From Cerioporus squamosus (Eukaryota > Basidiomycota > Agaricomycetes > Polyporales > Polyporaceae), in contig JABYQS010000115.1 of the NCBI GenBank assembly GCA_022592435.1, positions 60,483-124,482 on the forward strand: a stretch of DNA of 64,000 nt, written 5' to 3'. The notes under the pieces are model-generated. The model made no database searches. It was not told where the DNA came from and worked only from the letters and a program-made list of their open reading frames with translations. The position numbers were made by a program, and so were the translations under genes. This document shows positions 21,542 through 31,961 of this stretch, piece by piece; the first letter of the stretch is position 1, and every line of letters begins with the position of its first letter.

Positions 21542-24500
21542 CTATGTCTTCCTCTTCTTTGGTTGCCGCTTGGACCCAGCGGTCGTGCTGGCAGGCGTGG
21601 AAGACCGGGAAGCCTCGACCTTGTCTGCGTCTTGGACGGCCTCGATGCCGCGCTTCTGGATGCACGTGTCGTCAGGCATCATATCTCCGACAATAACGAG
21701 CGAACGAGGGAGAGAACCAGGACGCACCTTGCCCTTCGTGCCCTTAGCCTTGACCTCCTCGGCTTGCTTGCCCTCCGCCTCCTTCTCGATCATACCCAGC
21801 AGCGTGTTACATCTCCGCTGCAGCTCCTGCGGGCTCCGGCTCTTGAAGAACCAGTCGAAGCGGAACACAGGGAACTCCGTGATGTCCTTCTTGATCCGTT
21901 CATACACGTCCTCGGCCTGCATCCCGTAGTGGTTCAGACGGCAGAGCAGATACCGGTCCTCCTCCTCGGAGTAGACCTTGCCCTTCGTCGTCGGGTAGTT
22001 GAGCTCGAGCTCCTGCATCGGGTACCGCACGGAAGCGATCTTCTTGGCCAATAGCGCCTCGAGGTTGGATCGCTTGTTGCGTTTCGCCTCGCCCTCCTCA
22101 ATACGCGCCTTGATACGAGGGTACTCTGCGAGCTCCTTCCACTTCTTCTTGAAGACAGGGTAGTACCTCGCAACGTCATCAGCGGTCTTGTCCTGGATCT
22201 CCGATGCCAACAACTCGTAGTCGTCAGTCCTAAACTCAGATATCAGATGACGCTGTAGTTCAGGATGAGTGGCATGACTCACCAGCCGTATGTCTCGAGT
22301 GCACGGACGAACTGCTGGAAGTCACGTCTGCTCCAATCCTCGAAGCCTTGAGCAATCAGCTCCTCCTTCTCCTGGAGTTGCTCCTCCGTCAGCGGCTCAG
22401 CTATTGGACGTCATCAGCACTTCGGGATACAGACACCGAGTCGAGAGCGACGCACCATTGTCAATGAACTCCTGCGCTGCCTTGCGCTCTTCCTCAAGCT
22501 TCTCAGGTGTGTCCTCGGGACCCGCGGGCTCACGCGTGACCGCGGGAATGTCGTTCAAACGCTTGTGCGCAGCGAGCTCTTGCTCCTGCAGTTCCGCGAG
22601 CCGCGGCGGGAAGAACTGGAAGTCTTGCCTGCGGGCCGATCGTCAGCGGGCACTCCAGAGCAGAGTTTCCGACCGGGGCCACTTACATCTGAATCTGCTT
22701 CGGCGCCCGCGGAATCTTGGGCGCCTTCTCCGTCTTCGATGGGCCCGCACGCATAGTCTCCTTGAAATAGCTGTCGACGGAGTAGTTGAGTTTCCGCTCA
22801 CGTTTGGACAACGCAAGCGGGTTGAATTGGAGAGTTTTCCGCTGTCCGCGGAAGTCCTCGCCCTCCCACTGCTGTACGGACGCCTCGGACTTGAAGTTGC
22901 TCAAGTCCTCAAACGTGAGGCCTTCGTACTTGCTGTTCAGCTGCTGGGTTCGCTCTTCTCCGCGGTGGATGATCGCATCGATGTCGTCGTTGACCATCAA
23001 ACTGCGAGGATGGTCAGCTATATAAAGAATGCATGAATGAGATACTCTACTTACTCCTCCGAGGAGTTGACGATGTGCTCGGCACCGTGAGCGATCATCT
23101 CGAGGAGCTCCTCCTTGTTCGCAGCTGTATCCGAAGTGAGTCAGCCAACTTCAAACTGATCAAGCAGTTGGACATACCCTTGGTAGCCTGTGTGCGACCT
23201 TGCTGAATAACGAGCTGGTCGAGCCGAAGCTTCTGCGCGGCACGCTCCAGCATACGTTCCTCCACACTGCCCTCAGTGATGAAACGGAAGACGTAGACTT
23301 GCTTGGTCTGACCAATTCGATGAGCACGATCCATCGCCTGCAAGTCGGCCTGAGGGTTCCAGTCGCTGTCGTACAGAACAACTACGTCGGCAGTCGTCAA
23401 GTTGATACCAAGTCCACCAGCGCGGGTCGTCAATAGGAAGATGAATTTCTCGCTGTCGGGCTTGTTGTACTCGTCGATGGCAACGATACGGTCGTCATGA
23501 GCCGTCCCACCATCGATACGACAGTACTCTGTCAGGCGGGTTAGTCAGCGCCCTCCATACGTTACCTGAAACACTACTCACTGTATTGACGGAACAAACA
23601 GTAGTCCTCCAGGATATCAAGCATACGACTCATTTGACTGAAAATGAGGACACGAGAACCCTTCGCCTTCATGTTCTTCAAGAGCTTGTCGAGAATAACC
23701 ATCTTGCCCGAGTTCTCGATTAAGTGCTCGTCAGTGGTGTACGGAGGACCGGGCTCCGCGCCGTCGAAGAGATACGGATGGCAGGTGACCTTCCGGAGCT
23801 GCATGACGATGTTCATCAACCGCGTCTTGCCTTCCTTCTTGCCCGTGAGCCCTGTTCACAAGTTAGTAGATGGTCTCCTTGAGGTGCGTATCAGCATACG
23901 AACCGTTGACAGCATCAATGTCCTTCTCTAGGACGGAACGGTACCACTTCCGCTGCATCTCCGTGAGACCAACGTAGATATTGATCTCCTTCTCTGCACG
24001 CAATCATCATGAGTAGCGGCCCAGATAGAGGCGCATCACAGCTTACTTGGAAGAAGGTTTTTCTCGACGTCGCTCTTGACACGACGAAGCAGGAAGGGCC
24101 TCAAAATCTTGTGGAGGGCTTCGACAACCTTCTTGCTCTTCTCATCATCCCCTTCCCCCTCCGTCTCATCCTTGTGGAGGAAGCTCTCCAAGTCCGCGTA
24201 GTCAGAGAAGATCTCAGGACAGATGAAGTTGAGGAGAGCGAACAGCTCCTTCATGTTGTTCTGCAGCGGCGTTCCAGTGATGAGCAACCGGCCGCGGGAC
24301 AGGAAGGACCGGACGATCTGGGAGAGAATAGAGTCGACGTTCTTGATGCGGTGTGCCTCGTCGATGACGATGTACTCGAACGAGAACTTCTTGAGTGCGG
24401 TCTTCTCGATGAGGCATATCTCGTACGAGGTGATGAGCACGTCGAAGTCCTGCGGGAGGAGTCGCGTCGAGATGATCTCCGCGCGCTCCTCCTTACTGCC

Positions 24501-26288
24501 CGTGAGCAGGACGGTGTTCACGTCTGGGGTCCACCTCTCAAACTCACGCGACCAGTTCTGGAGCGTCGACTTCGGCACCACGACAAGATGTGGGCCTTTG
24601 ATGTCGCGGTAGTGTCGTAGGTAGGAGAGGAAGGAGATGGTTTGAAGCGTCTTCCCCAAACCCATCTCGTCTGCGAGAATACCATTGAGACCATTGTGAT
24701 GCAGCGAGACCATCCAATTCAGTCCCTGGAGTTGATATGGTCTCATGGTTCCGTGGATGTCTAGAAGGAAGTCAGAACGACGGTCACTTCGATTCGCAAC
24801 ATGGGAAAGGTACGCACAGCTTGGGGACTCCTCGAACACATAGGGCTGGTCGTTACCATCGACGGCTAGCTCGCCGTCTTTCAACATCTCCTCGTCTTCT
24901 TCCTTTTCTGACTTTCGGTGACGTGCTACCTTGTCTCTACACGATGAAGTGACGTTAACGCGGATGTGTGGCGGCAACTTGCACAATAATACATACACGG
25001 CCTTCTTCCGTCCACGGCCCTTGGGCTTGGGTTGCGCGTCCAGCATCGCAGCGTACTCAGGATCGCGAGCTTTCTGTAACATAGGGAGAGCATAAGTATC
25101 GCATGCACCAGTGGTTGAGGCGGACTAACCTTGATGTCGACGAAGTGCTTGAAGAGATCTGTCTGGCCAAGAAGGTAGGAGTAACGCTTGACTGCATCGG
25201 AGATCTAGCAAGGTGTTAGTACCACCGAATATTGATATTCAAGACGTGTAGGGCAAGCGGAGATGCGCGCGGGAGTCGCGACATACTCAAGCAGAGCAAA
25301 CAACATGAGGCTAATGCATCTTCGCTCGTCATATGGCACCACCAAACCATTGATCGAGGAAGCGGTCTGGCACTGCGGGGCGACTCTTTCCGCCACGAGT
25401 AACCAAGTTAATGGAGGAAACGCGTCTGCCTGCGAGCGCCGCCTCCATACAGTTTTGAGCAACGTCCGTGACAATTTGCAGCGGATTAGCAAAGAAACTA
25501 GGTCCGTATGGGTAGAAGGGGAAGGAAGGAATGTCGTGGTGTCCGCGTAATTGCGCGCCCGTGGTCACGCACACGCTTAAGCCATCCTCGCCCGCAAGAT
25601 GCTTCATCGTACACGCCACACGGCCGGCAATAACCCGCGGTCAAGACAGCAATGGCCTCCAGAGATGTCCCAGAACGCCCAGAGAGCGGAAGGACGGACG
25701 AACTCACCTTGGCCTTGTCCATCTCCTGCCTCTTCACCGCCAACTGTCCCTCGTCCGCTTTCCGCTTCTGCTTCTTCTTTTGCTTCTCTTCCGAGGCCTG
25801 CATCTTGGCTGCTTTCGAAGGGGAGGGGGGGCCATCCTAACATGCGCATTCCAGGTTGGTCAGTAAACGCGGACTAGGGTGATGCAGTCCTGTCCCCAAA
25901 AGACGCGTCCGTTCTTGCGCATGTACGCCAGCAACGCGTAAAGGCAGCAGCGAGCAGAAAATGACACGATATGGGGGGGCAAAAAGGCCTTGAATGGCCA
26001 AATGTGAACATTACTCACCTTCTCTCCTTCACTTTGCAACTCGTCGACCTCCATCTCGTCCACAGCCTCGTCATCGTACTCGCTCTCGCCTCCTTCGCTC
26101 TCCTAAAATGCAGTGTTCATAAGGGCTGTCGGTATGTCGCTGATGTTATTGAGCTTTACCTGACGAGATACTATGTTGCTTGGCACAACGTCGCTGAGCA
26201 CGTCCTCCTCCATGGGTACGTCCAAGTTCTAAGAAGGCAATCAGTTTGGAGCACGCGCTACATGCATTCTCTCACTCACAGCACTCAT
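21542..26288 (-). CDS. ISWI: ISWI-type SNF2-family chromatin-remodelling ATPase
   Basis: ATP-dependent nucleosome-sliding enzyme acting in the nucleus. From ATG 26288 (MSA) there are short acidic exons ([18 protein letters not shown]), a Lys-rich exon ([16 protein letters not shown]), then the SNF2 core. Walker A is ADEMGLGKT, the Walker B DEAH box is [11 protein letters not shown], and [10 protein letters not shown] is motif III. The helicase-C half has [18 protein letters not shown] and [14 protein letters not shown], with DRAHRIGQ as motif VI. C-terminal HAND-SANT-SLIDE modules follow ([52 protein letters not shown]), ending in a basic PKKRKT tail. More than a dozen introns, mostly about 50-60 nt, but one of 503 nt (25205-25707) and one of about 175 nt near 25840-26014. 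No frame defect found. Orthologous to yeast Isw1/Isw2 and animal SNF2H. Confidence 0.95.
25205..25707 (-). other. Unusually long ISWI intron (503 nt)
   Basis: Donor GTGAGT after the exon ending in EMDKAK; acceptor CTAG before [13 protein letters not shown]. Most introns in this window are about 50-60 nt. ORFs of about 95 codons exist inside it on both strands, without a recognisable domain. No terminal repeats were seen. Confidence 0.7.
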
Positions 26289-26737
26289 GGTTTCGTGGGT
26301 TGGAGGGGATGGTGGTGGTGGTCAGAAGGAAGAGACGGAAAGCTCAGCTAAACGAGACGCGCCACCGCAAACTCGGCGGCTATTGGTGCACAGTCACGAT
26401 CATGTGATGTTGTCACATTACTTACTTACCCTCCGCCGATTCCGAAGCACTGATTCCTGAAGCAGCTCCTGCTTTCAAGGCCCACCAAGGCCTCACTGTG
26501 TTGTTACGTGTGATTTATTGTCAAATATTCTGATACCACGGATTGTACCGATTCCAAGACAAGCGTCTGCAGATCTGCCACTGGTCAGAGTCACAGTATT
26601 TTTTACGCCGACTCAGACGTGACAGGAGGTCGGATTCGTCCGGCATGGTGTGCCAATGTACCAAGTACTACTTAGGCATCAAACGAGAACAAGCTACTGA
26701 CATAACTCTAACGTGGGCCTTTATAATGCCAGCCCCC
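26289..26737. other. ISWI promoter side
   Basis: About 450 bases between the ISWI start and the 3' end of the next F-box gene (both on the minus strand). No supported ORF or repeat. Confidence 0.5.
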
Positions 26738-27838
26738 TCACCATGCGTCGTACCCCACATACTCGAACTGGACACCATTCGCGGCACACGCATCAGCGAG
26801 GCCGTCGTACACTTCCGGCTTCCCCACGCCCAGAAACTCGTAACTGTAGACCACTATGCGGGAGAGCCCGATGTCCCCCTTTGCTGCACGAGAAATGCAA
26901 TCCAGCAAAGCGTCCTCGAAAGGGATCGGTTGGCGATCTCCGACGAACTCCAGCACCTTCACGGATGGAGGGAGCCGTCGGAACATGCGGCCGGTGTAGG
27001 CCCCGGCGACGACCTTGAGGTTCTCCAGCCTTGTGGAATGCAACACAAGCTCGTCCAGGAAAGGGCGAGTGACTAGGGGCGGAGGGGTGCTGACATCTTC
27101 TCCTCTCAAGTAGAGGCTGCGGAGATTCCTCCCGTGGCGAGCCAGTGTCGACTCCATCCACGGATGAAAATCTCCTGCGACATGCCACGGTCCGTCGGTG
27201 GAGAAAGAGTCGAGTTGTGGGGAGAGTGCGATGAACAACTTGTACACCGCTGGGCACCAGCGCCGATAGTTCGAGACGGTGAGGTGCTTCAGCTTCGGAG
27301 GGAGGGGACAGTCGATCTCTCCGTCAAAGGATTCGTCGACCACGAGGACGAGGTTCTCCACCCCGGGTACAAGCACCGATCTGAGATCGTCCATCGACTG
27401 CGGTCCTGTATGGATGGTGAGAGAGGGGACGGTTTGCACTGACGGTGCTTGTAGCAAGGCCGGGCAGAAAATGCCCGGTATGTTGCATCTGTACTCGAAC
27501 ATCCGCAACGTGTGAGGAGGGATGAGGCGGAGCCAGTCCAAGTAAGAGTCTTCGCTTCTGTACGGGTCGTCCGCTATGATGCAGAGCGAGCGTAGGAGGG
27601 CGCGGAGATGAGGGGCCGTGTTCATGGTTCGAGCGAGCATAGAGCGCCTCCTTAAAGTAGGGAGATATTCCGTGTTGACTACGTATATACGGATCTTGCA
27701 CCTGTACAAACCCGCCTGAGCGGGGCCTGTCCAGTTACGTGCGACTAGTGCTGCATTGGTGTAGTTGCGGGAAGGGAGAGTGCCGAAGTGCTCCAGGACG
27801 GCGTACAATATGTCTTGTGTAAGTGGAAACTCGCGCAT
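26738..27838 (-). CDS. F-box-like protein, expanded subfamily member A
   Basis: A single exon of 366 codons from ATG 27838. The N-terminal F-box-like segment reads LTQDILYAVLEHFGTLPS and ALVARNWTGPAQAGLYRC. The body shares ordered landmarks with the genes at 39.3, 41.1 and 49.5 kb: APHLRALLRSL, YLDWLRLIPPHTLRMFEY, a row of LRR-like strands, RLPPSVKVLEFVGDRQPIPFE near the end, and a C-terminal CAANGVQFEYVGY. It is intact and intron-free. By family it would be an SCF-type substrate receptor. Nothing in the sequence identifies a target. It lies directly upstream of the decayed dienelactone hydrolase copy. Confidence 0.8.
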   Translation of the reverse strand: MREFPLTQDILYAVLEHFGTLPSRNYTNAALVARNWTGPAQAGLYRCKIRIYVVNTEYLPTLRRRSMLARTMNTAPHLRALLRSLCIIADDPYRSEDSYLDWLRLIPPHTLRMFEYRCNIPGIFCPALLQAPSVQTVPSLTIHTGPQSMDDLRSVLVPGVENLVLVVDESFDGEIDCPLPPKLKHLTVSNYRRWCPAVYKLFIALSPQLDSFSTDGPWHVAGDFHPWMESTLARHGRNLRSLYLRGEDVSTPPPLVTRPFLDELVLHSTRLENLKVVAGAYTGRMFRRLPPSVKVLEFVGDRQPIPFEDALLDCISRAAKGDIGLSRIVVYSYEFLGVGKPEVYDGLADACAANGVQFEYVGYDAW

Positions 27839-28333
27839 TGACGACGCGTAAGACGACGGCTACTCTCCATCATCAGCCAGATTGTTGACATTCGACAAGA
27901 TGCATATGATGATTCTCACAAATCCCAACGGGGAATACTTACATGTACGCCAGCGGCGGACAGTGTCTCGAAAACCCAGTGATTCCGATGTTCCTTGGAC
28001 GTGTCGATCTCGGAAGGAAGTATGCCGCAAGTCGATGAGGAGGAGTTGTACATAGCCTACTAGTAGGCCGGGCGTGGCGTGAGTGTCCTTCCGAACATGG
28101 CGCCTGTTCCAGCCACCCCTGCACCGGAACTATCCGAAGTCGTGCGTTCAATCGTTCGGCTACTTGAGCTTCCACCACCACATGCATGCTGCACTGCACA
28201 TTCCTTGCGGCCTGTACTTCCTCTCAGTAAGTTCGTAGGTGCTGAAGCATACAGCTGAACTTGATTTACTGACCTTCCGGCATTCTGACCCACTTGACCT
28301 CCGGCGGACACACATGTAAGGGTACCGCGCTAG
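27839..28333. other. Spacer between F-box gene and hydrolase remnant
   Basis: About 500 bases. It should hold the promoter of the leftward F-box gene. The lost 5' exons of the hydrolase copy would be expected here, but no recognisable start or first exon remains. A minus-strand ORF (28160-28591) overlapping the remnant has no domain. Confidence 0.45.
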
Positions 28334-29214
28334 AGTGCCACAATCCTCCGTGCCCGAGTGCTCGAGGGCGAATCCGTCCTCCCGCATATCGGGAAGGAGG
28401 GCTTCGACTGGAGAGTCTGGATGGAGCCACTGAAGAAGAAGGCTCCGAGTCTCGCCAAGCCGTGGATCGAGGAAGTGCGAAAAGCATACGGTTCGTTTAG
28501 CGACAACACTCTCTAGCTCTTCTAACGGCTGCCTCGCAGCTGGAGCAAAGTTCTTTTGTATAGGTATGCTTTTCAGCAAAATCACAGGCACTGCGCGTGG
28601 TAAGTGAGGACGTGCAGGGAACTGCTTTGGGGCGCCATATGTGATGGAACTACTCGCTGAAGACTGGGTGACAGCAGGTCAGTCCTCGCCGGAACCGAGC
28701 CAGGGACCGGGTGTCGACTGAACCTGAATCCCTGCAGGAGTGTTTGCTCACCCGTCCTTCCTCGAAGACACGCACTTCAAGAACCTGAAGCGTATGTACT
28801 ATTGCTCGTCTTCTACCAGTAGGACCCGCCTACTCACGCGGGTGCACTGTAGGTCCGCTCCTGCTGCTCTGTTCGGGTGAGTGCGGAAAGTCCGTCAGCA
28901 GCGGACTGTGAGTGGAACCTATCTCGACAAATAGAGGAGGACTTCGGCTTCACCACTGAGCTCAGGTGCCGCGCGATCGATATTCTCATCGACAGCAAGG
29001 AGTACTCTGTGGTTCTCTGTGGAGGCGTCTCTCACGCTTTCGCGACGCGTGCGGATACCAGTATCCCGAAGTAGAGTGCGCACTTATGCTATACTCGTCA
29101 CGTATGGATTGGCTTGCTGACACGCAGTTCTTGTTTTTGACAGGGTGGGCGAGGGAGCATGCCGCCCTGAGTGCGTTGGACTGGTTCGACCACCATTCCT
29201 TGTATTCCGCCTAG
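28334..29214 (+). pseudogene. Dienelactone hydrolase family, 5'-truncated and decayed copy
   Basis: Splicing by eye recovers most of the 3' half of a dienelactone hydrolase: GFDWRVWMEPLKKKAPSLA with PWIEEVRKAYG, AGAKFFCIG, then NCFGAPYVMELLAEDWVTAG with the nucleophile-position Cys, VFAHPSFLEDTHFKNLK, EEDFGFTTELRCRAIDI, GGVSHAFATRAD with the catalytic-position His, and a last exon WAREHAALSALDWFDHHSLY. Intron positions match the copy at 29.5 kb. The N-terminal exons are missing, an in-frame stop sits at 28331-28333, the Gly before the Cys motif is Asn, and the last splice junction does not keep phase. It therefore looks like a duplicate that has lost its 5' end. Confidence 0.72.
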
Positions 29215-29533
29215 ACCCATCTTCCGCGCACTACGGACAGACCTTGCGTTATACACAGTACCCACTCTAACACAAATGAGACAGAACCGTCAGTTTTGTG
29301 TCGTTCGCATTCAGACCGACTCTCCGAAACTGAGCCGAAGACGCTTCTCAACACGACGGTTCTGCCGAGAGAGACCCACAGGTCCAATCATAGGCCGTGG
29401 GCAGAGTTCTCTCCGCTCTCACTCACCCCAGTCTATATGTGCAGGCGTACAGAAATGCCGTGTCGGTGACAGCTAGCATCCAGATTCCAGGCCGCCCCAA
29501 CACTACACACTCCCCAGCCATCTACATCGACCG
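29215..29533. other. Spacer between the two hydrolase copies
   Basis: About 320 bases. It should contain the promoter of the downstream hydrolase. A motif 'tatatgtgcagg' lies near 29435, about 100 bases before the start codon; no firm promoter assignment can be made. Confidence 0.4.
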
Positions 29534-30946
29534 ATGTCCACCCCCCTCGCAGGACCCTGCGGCGACTGCTGCGCGCGCACCGTGCAGCACTCGGGCGTCG
29601 CGCGCGGCACCGTCGAGGTCATCGCCAACCTCGACACGTACATCGCCCGCCCGGACTCCCCGGCGGACAGCAATACGCAGGCGCGGAGGTGATCCTGTTC
29701 TTCGCGGACGTCTTTGGCGCGCTGTACATCAACTCGAAGCTCGCGATGGACTACTGGGCGGCACACGGTGCGTGTGTCCGTTCTTCTAGCGTAGGGCAGG
29801 CAGTCCCCAGCAGGCAGATGCGAGGAGCGAGGAGGATGAGAAGGGTAGGAGATAGGGGATGAAGCAGGGCTGACGGGGAACGGCGACCGGACAGGGTACC
29901 TCGTGCTCGGGGTCGACTACTTCGAGGGCGACTCGCGCGCGACACACGAGGGCAAGCCCGGGTGGAACGTCGACGAGTGGGTCCAGCCGTACCGCATGAG
30001 CGCCGCGAGGATCACGCCCCCGTGGATTAACGCCGTGCGGGAGAGATATGGTGCGTGTCACTGTACGACGCACCTCGGTCCTGCGCGGGTCGTGGCTGAC
30101 TCGTCGTACTATGCCACATGCAGGCGGACCCGAGACGAAGTTCTTCGCAGTGGGTGCGTGCCGTGTTGTGAGCACCGCAGGGCCATTCTGATTGCACTGT
30201 CTCTCGCGGACCTGCTAGGCTACTGCTTCGGCGCGCCCTTCGTGATGGACTTGCTGGCCAAGGACTGGGTGACGGCCGGTAAGTGAGCGATCCCCCTCCC
30301 TCAAGTGAATGTGGCACGAGTATCCGTGGCGGCACAGACTCACCTGTTACTTGGACAGGCGCATTCGCGCACCCTGCGTTCCTCAACGAAGACCACTTCC
30401 GCAACATCAAGCGTGAGTACCAATTTCTGTGATGACTCTGAGACGCAACTGCTCGGCACTGACGCTAGTGATACGCGGTCGCAGGGCCGCTGCTTCTCTC
30501 ATCCCCAGGTCCGTACCTTGTACTCCAAGACGGGCCGGACCGCTCGTCGGCTCTAGTCCCGAGGCCAGAATTGTGGGTGTGTTCGCTAACGCTTCCGACA
30601 CCGAACAGAGGACGACTTCACGTTCCCGCATGCCGCGCGCCGGTGCGCGGAGGACATCCTCGTCGAGCAAGGGGCGACATACTTCATCCAAATCTTCGGT
30701 GGGGCGAGGCATGGGTACGCGACGAGAGCGGATCCGGAGCTGAAGAGGGAGCGTGAGTGTGCTCGGTTCTGGATAGAAGTCTTGTGCGAGGCTGACGGCA
30801 CCTTATACCTGTGTGCGCGTGGGTTTCTAGGTTGGGCGAAGGAGGAGACCGCAAGGGCGACCCTGGATGGTTTGAGTACCATGGCCAAGGTTGAGAGTGT
30901 CTTCTCAAGGACCGACTGGGACTCTTCGTACCTTCATGAGCTCTAG
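29534..30946 (+). CDS. Dienelactone hydrolase family protein, near-complete, one frame break
   Basis: Alpha/beta hydrolase of the carboxymethylenebutenolidase kind. Exon 1 from ATG 29534 reads PCGDCCARTVQHSGVARG and NLDTYIARPDSP. Near 29662 the frame breaks: QQYAGAEVILFFADVFGAL lies one frame off, and one extra G in the CGG run would restore it. Following exons give YLVLGVDYFEGDSRATHEGK, WINAVRERYGGPETKFFAVG, YCFGAPFVMDLLAKDWVTAG (nucleophile Cys in G-Y-C-F-G), AFAHPAFLNEDHFRNIK, and EDDFTFPHAARRCAEDI with IFGGARHGYATRADPE (catalytic His). The last exon ends SYLHEL. About seven introns. Such enzymes act on lactones in aromatic catabolism or on related esters; the actual substrate is unknown. 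Tandem to the decayed copy at 28.3 kb. Confidence 0.85.
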
Positions 30947-31961
30947 CTGCACGGGTGCAGTACTTAGCAGGCAAACAGGGACAGGATGGTGTCGGCGAGC
31001 TTGGATCTTGAGACGGTTGCACAGAGAAGTCCAGGTATAGAACTGAATGCTATATTCGTGAACCAGCTGCATCCTGAAGGCGGTCACCAGTCAGGTACGG
31101 GCGGGTCACTCAGCACATCTGGACTCTGGAGATTATGAAGATTATGTCGTACTCACTCTTCTGCAGCTCCCGATTACATCAGGCGCAACAAGATCTCGCC
31201 GTCTCCGAGGCGTTCATGGTCTCATGCAGCGCGATTAGGTGGTCGACGCCAAGCTTGATATTAGTAAATCGTGTGGCCAGAAGACTGAAGTGAGGAAGAC
31301 CGGTGATTGTGGCGCACTGTTCCTCGTGAACGTGCCAGCAGTGTTCCTGCGTCGTGCGGGCCCCGATGTCAGAGGGAAGTTTTCATCCTTCTTCACCTCG
31401 TCGTCGCAATGCTTATAATGTGGCGGGGCAGCCAGAACTTTCAAGCTGGACACAGTGCGCATGAGCCGTTAATGAATCGATGGACAGCAAATGAAATGTC
31501 GTCCGAGGAGCAGCTCGCAAGTGCGGCTTGCGATTGTACCGACGCCGCTCCTTGTGCATCCTCGGGACGCTGGCGAGCGTGGCCGACGCCACTTGCGCCA
31601 GAAGCTGGGTCGTCGTCAGCGGACTTGGCCCAGCGAAAGCTGATTGTGGCGGAGAGTCGCGCACCCGTTGCCACATCCGATCCCGACGGCGAAGGCGGGC
31701 AGCCCAGAGCGGTCCCTCGACGGCAGCCAATGAGATTGCCTTTCCTGCGATCGATCGCGAATCTGATCTGGACGCCGAGGGCTACGCGATGTCAGGTGCA
31801 CCCTGAATCCTTGCCCAAAGCGGAATAGGCTGCGCTAACGCTTGCGATGAGCGAGGCGGCGTTCTCCCCGCGCTCGAGCTCAGTCTTCAAAACAAATCGG
31901 AGGGCATGGGCGCGCACCCACCAGCCCTCCAGGACACTCACGCTCACGTTCCGCTGCATGA
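30947..31961. other. Intergenic region
   Basis: About 1 kb between the hydrolase and DUF6534 gene 1. ORFs up to 173 codons exist (plus 31307-31828) but read like GC-rich chance frames with no domain. A short near-repeat 'gattatgaagattatg' lies at about 31131-31146. Confidence 0.45.

Noticed and set aside
31307..31828. 173-codon plus-strand ORF with opposite-strand ORFs of similar size
   Set aside because: No recognisable motif; typical chance frames of GC-rich DNA.
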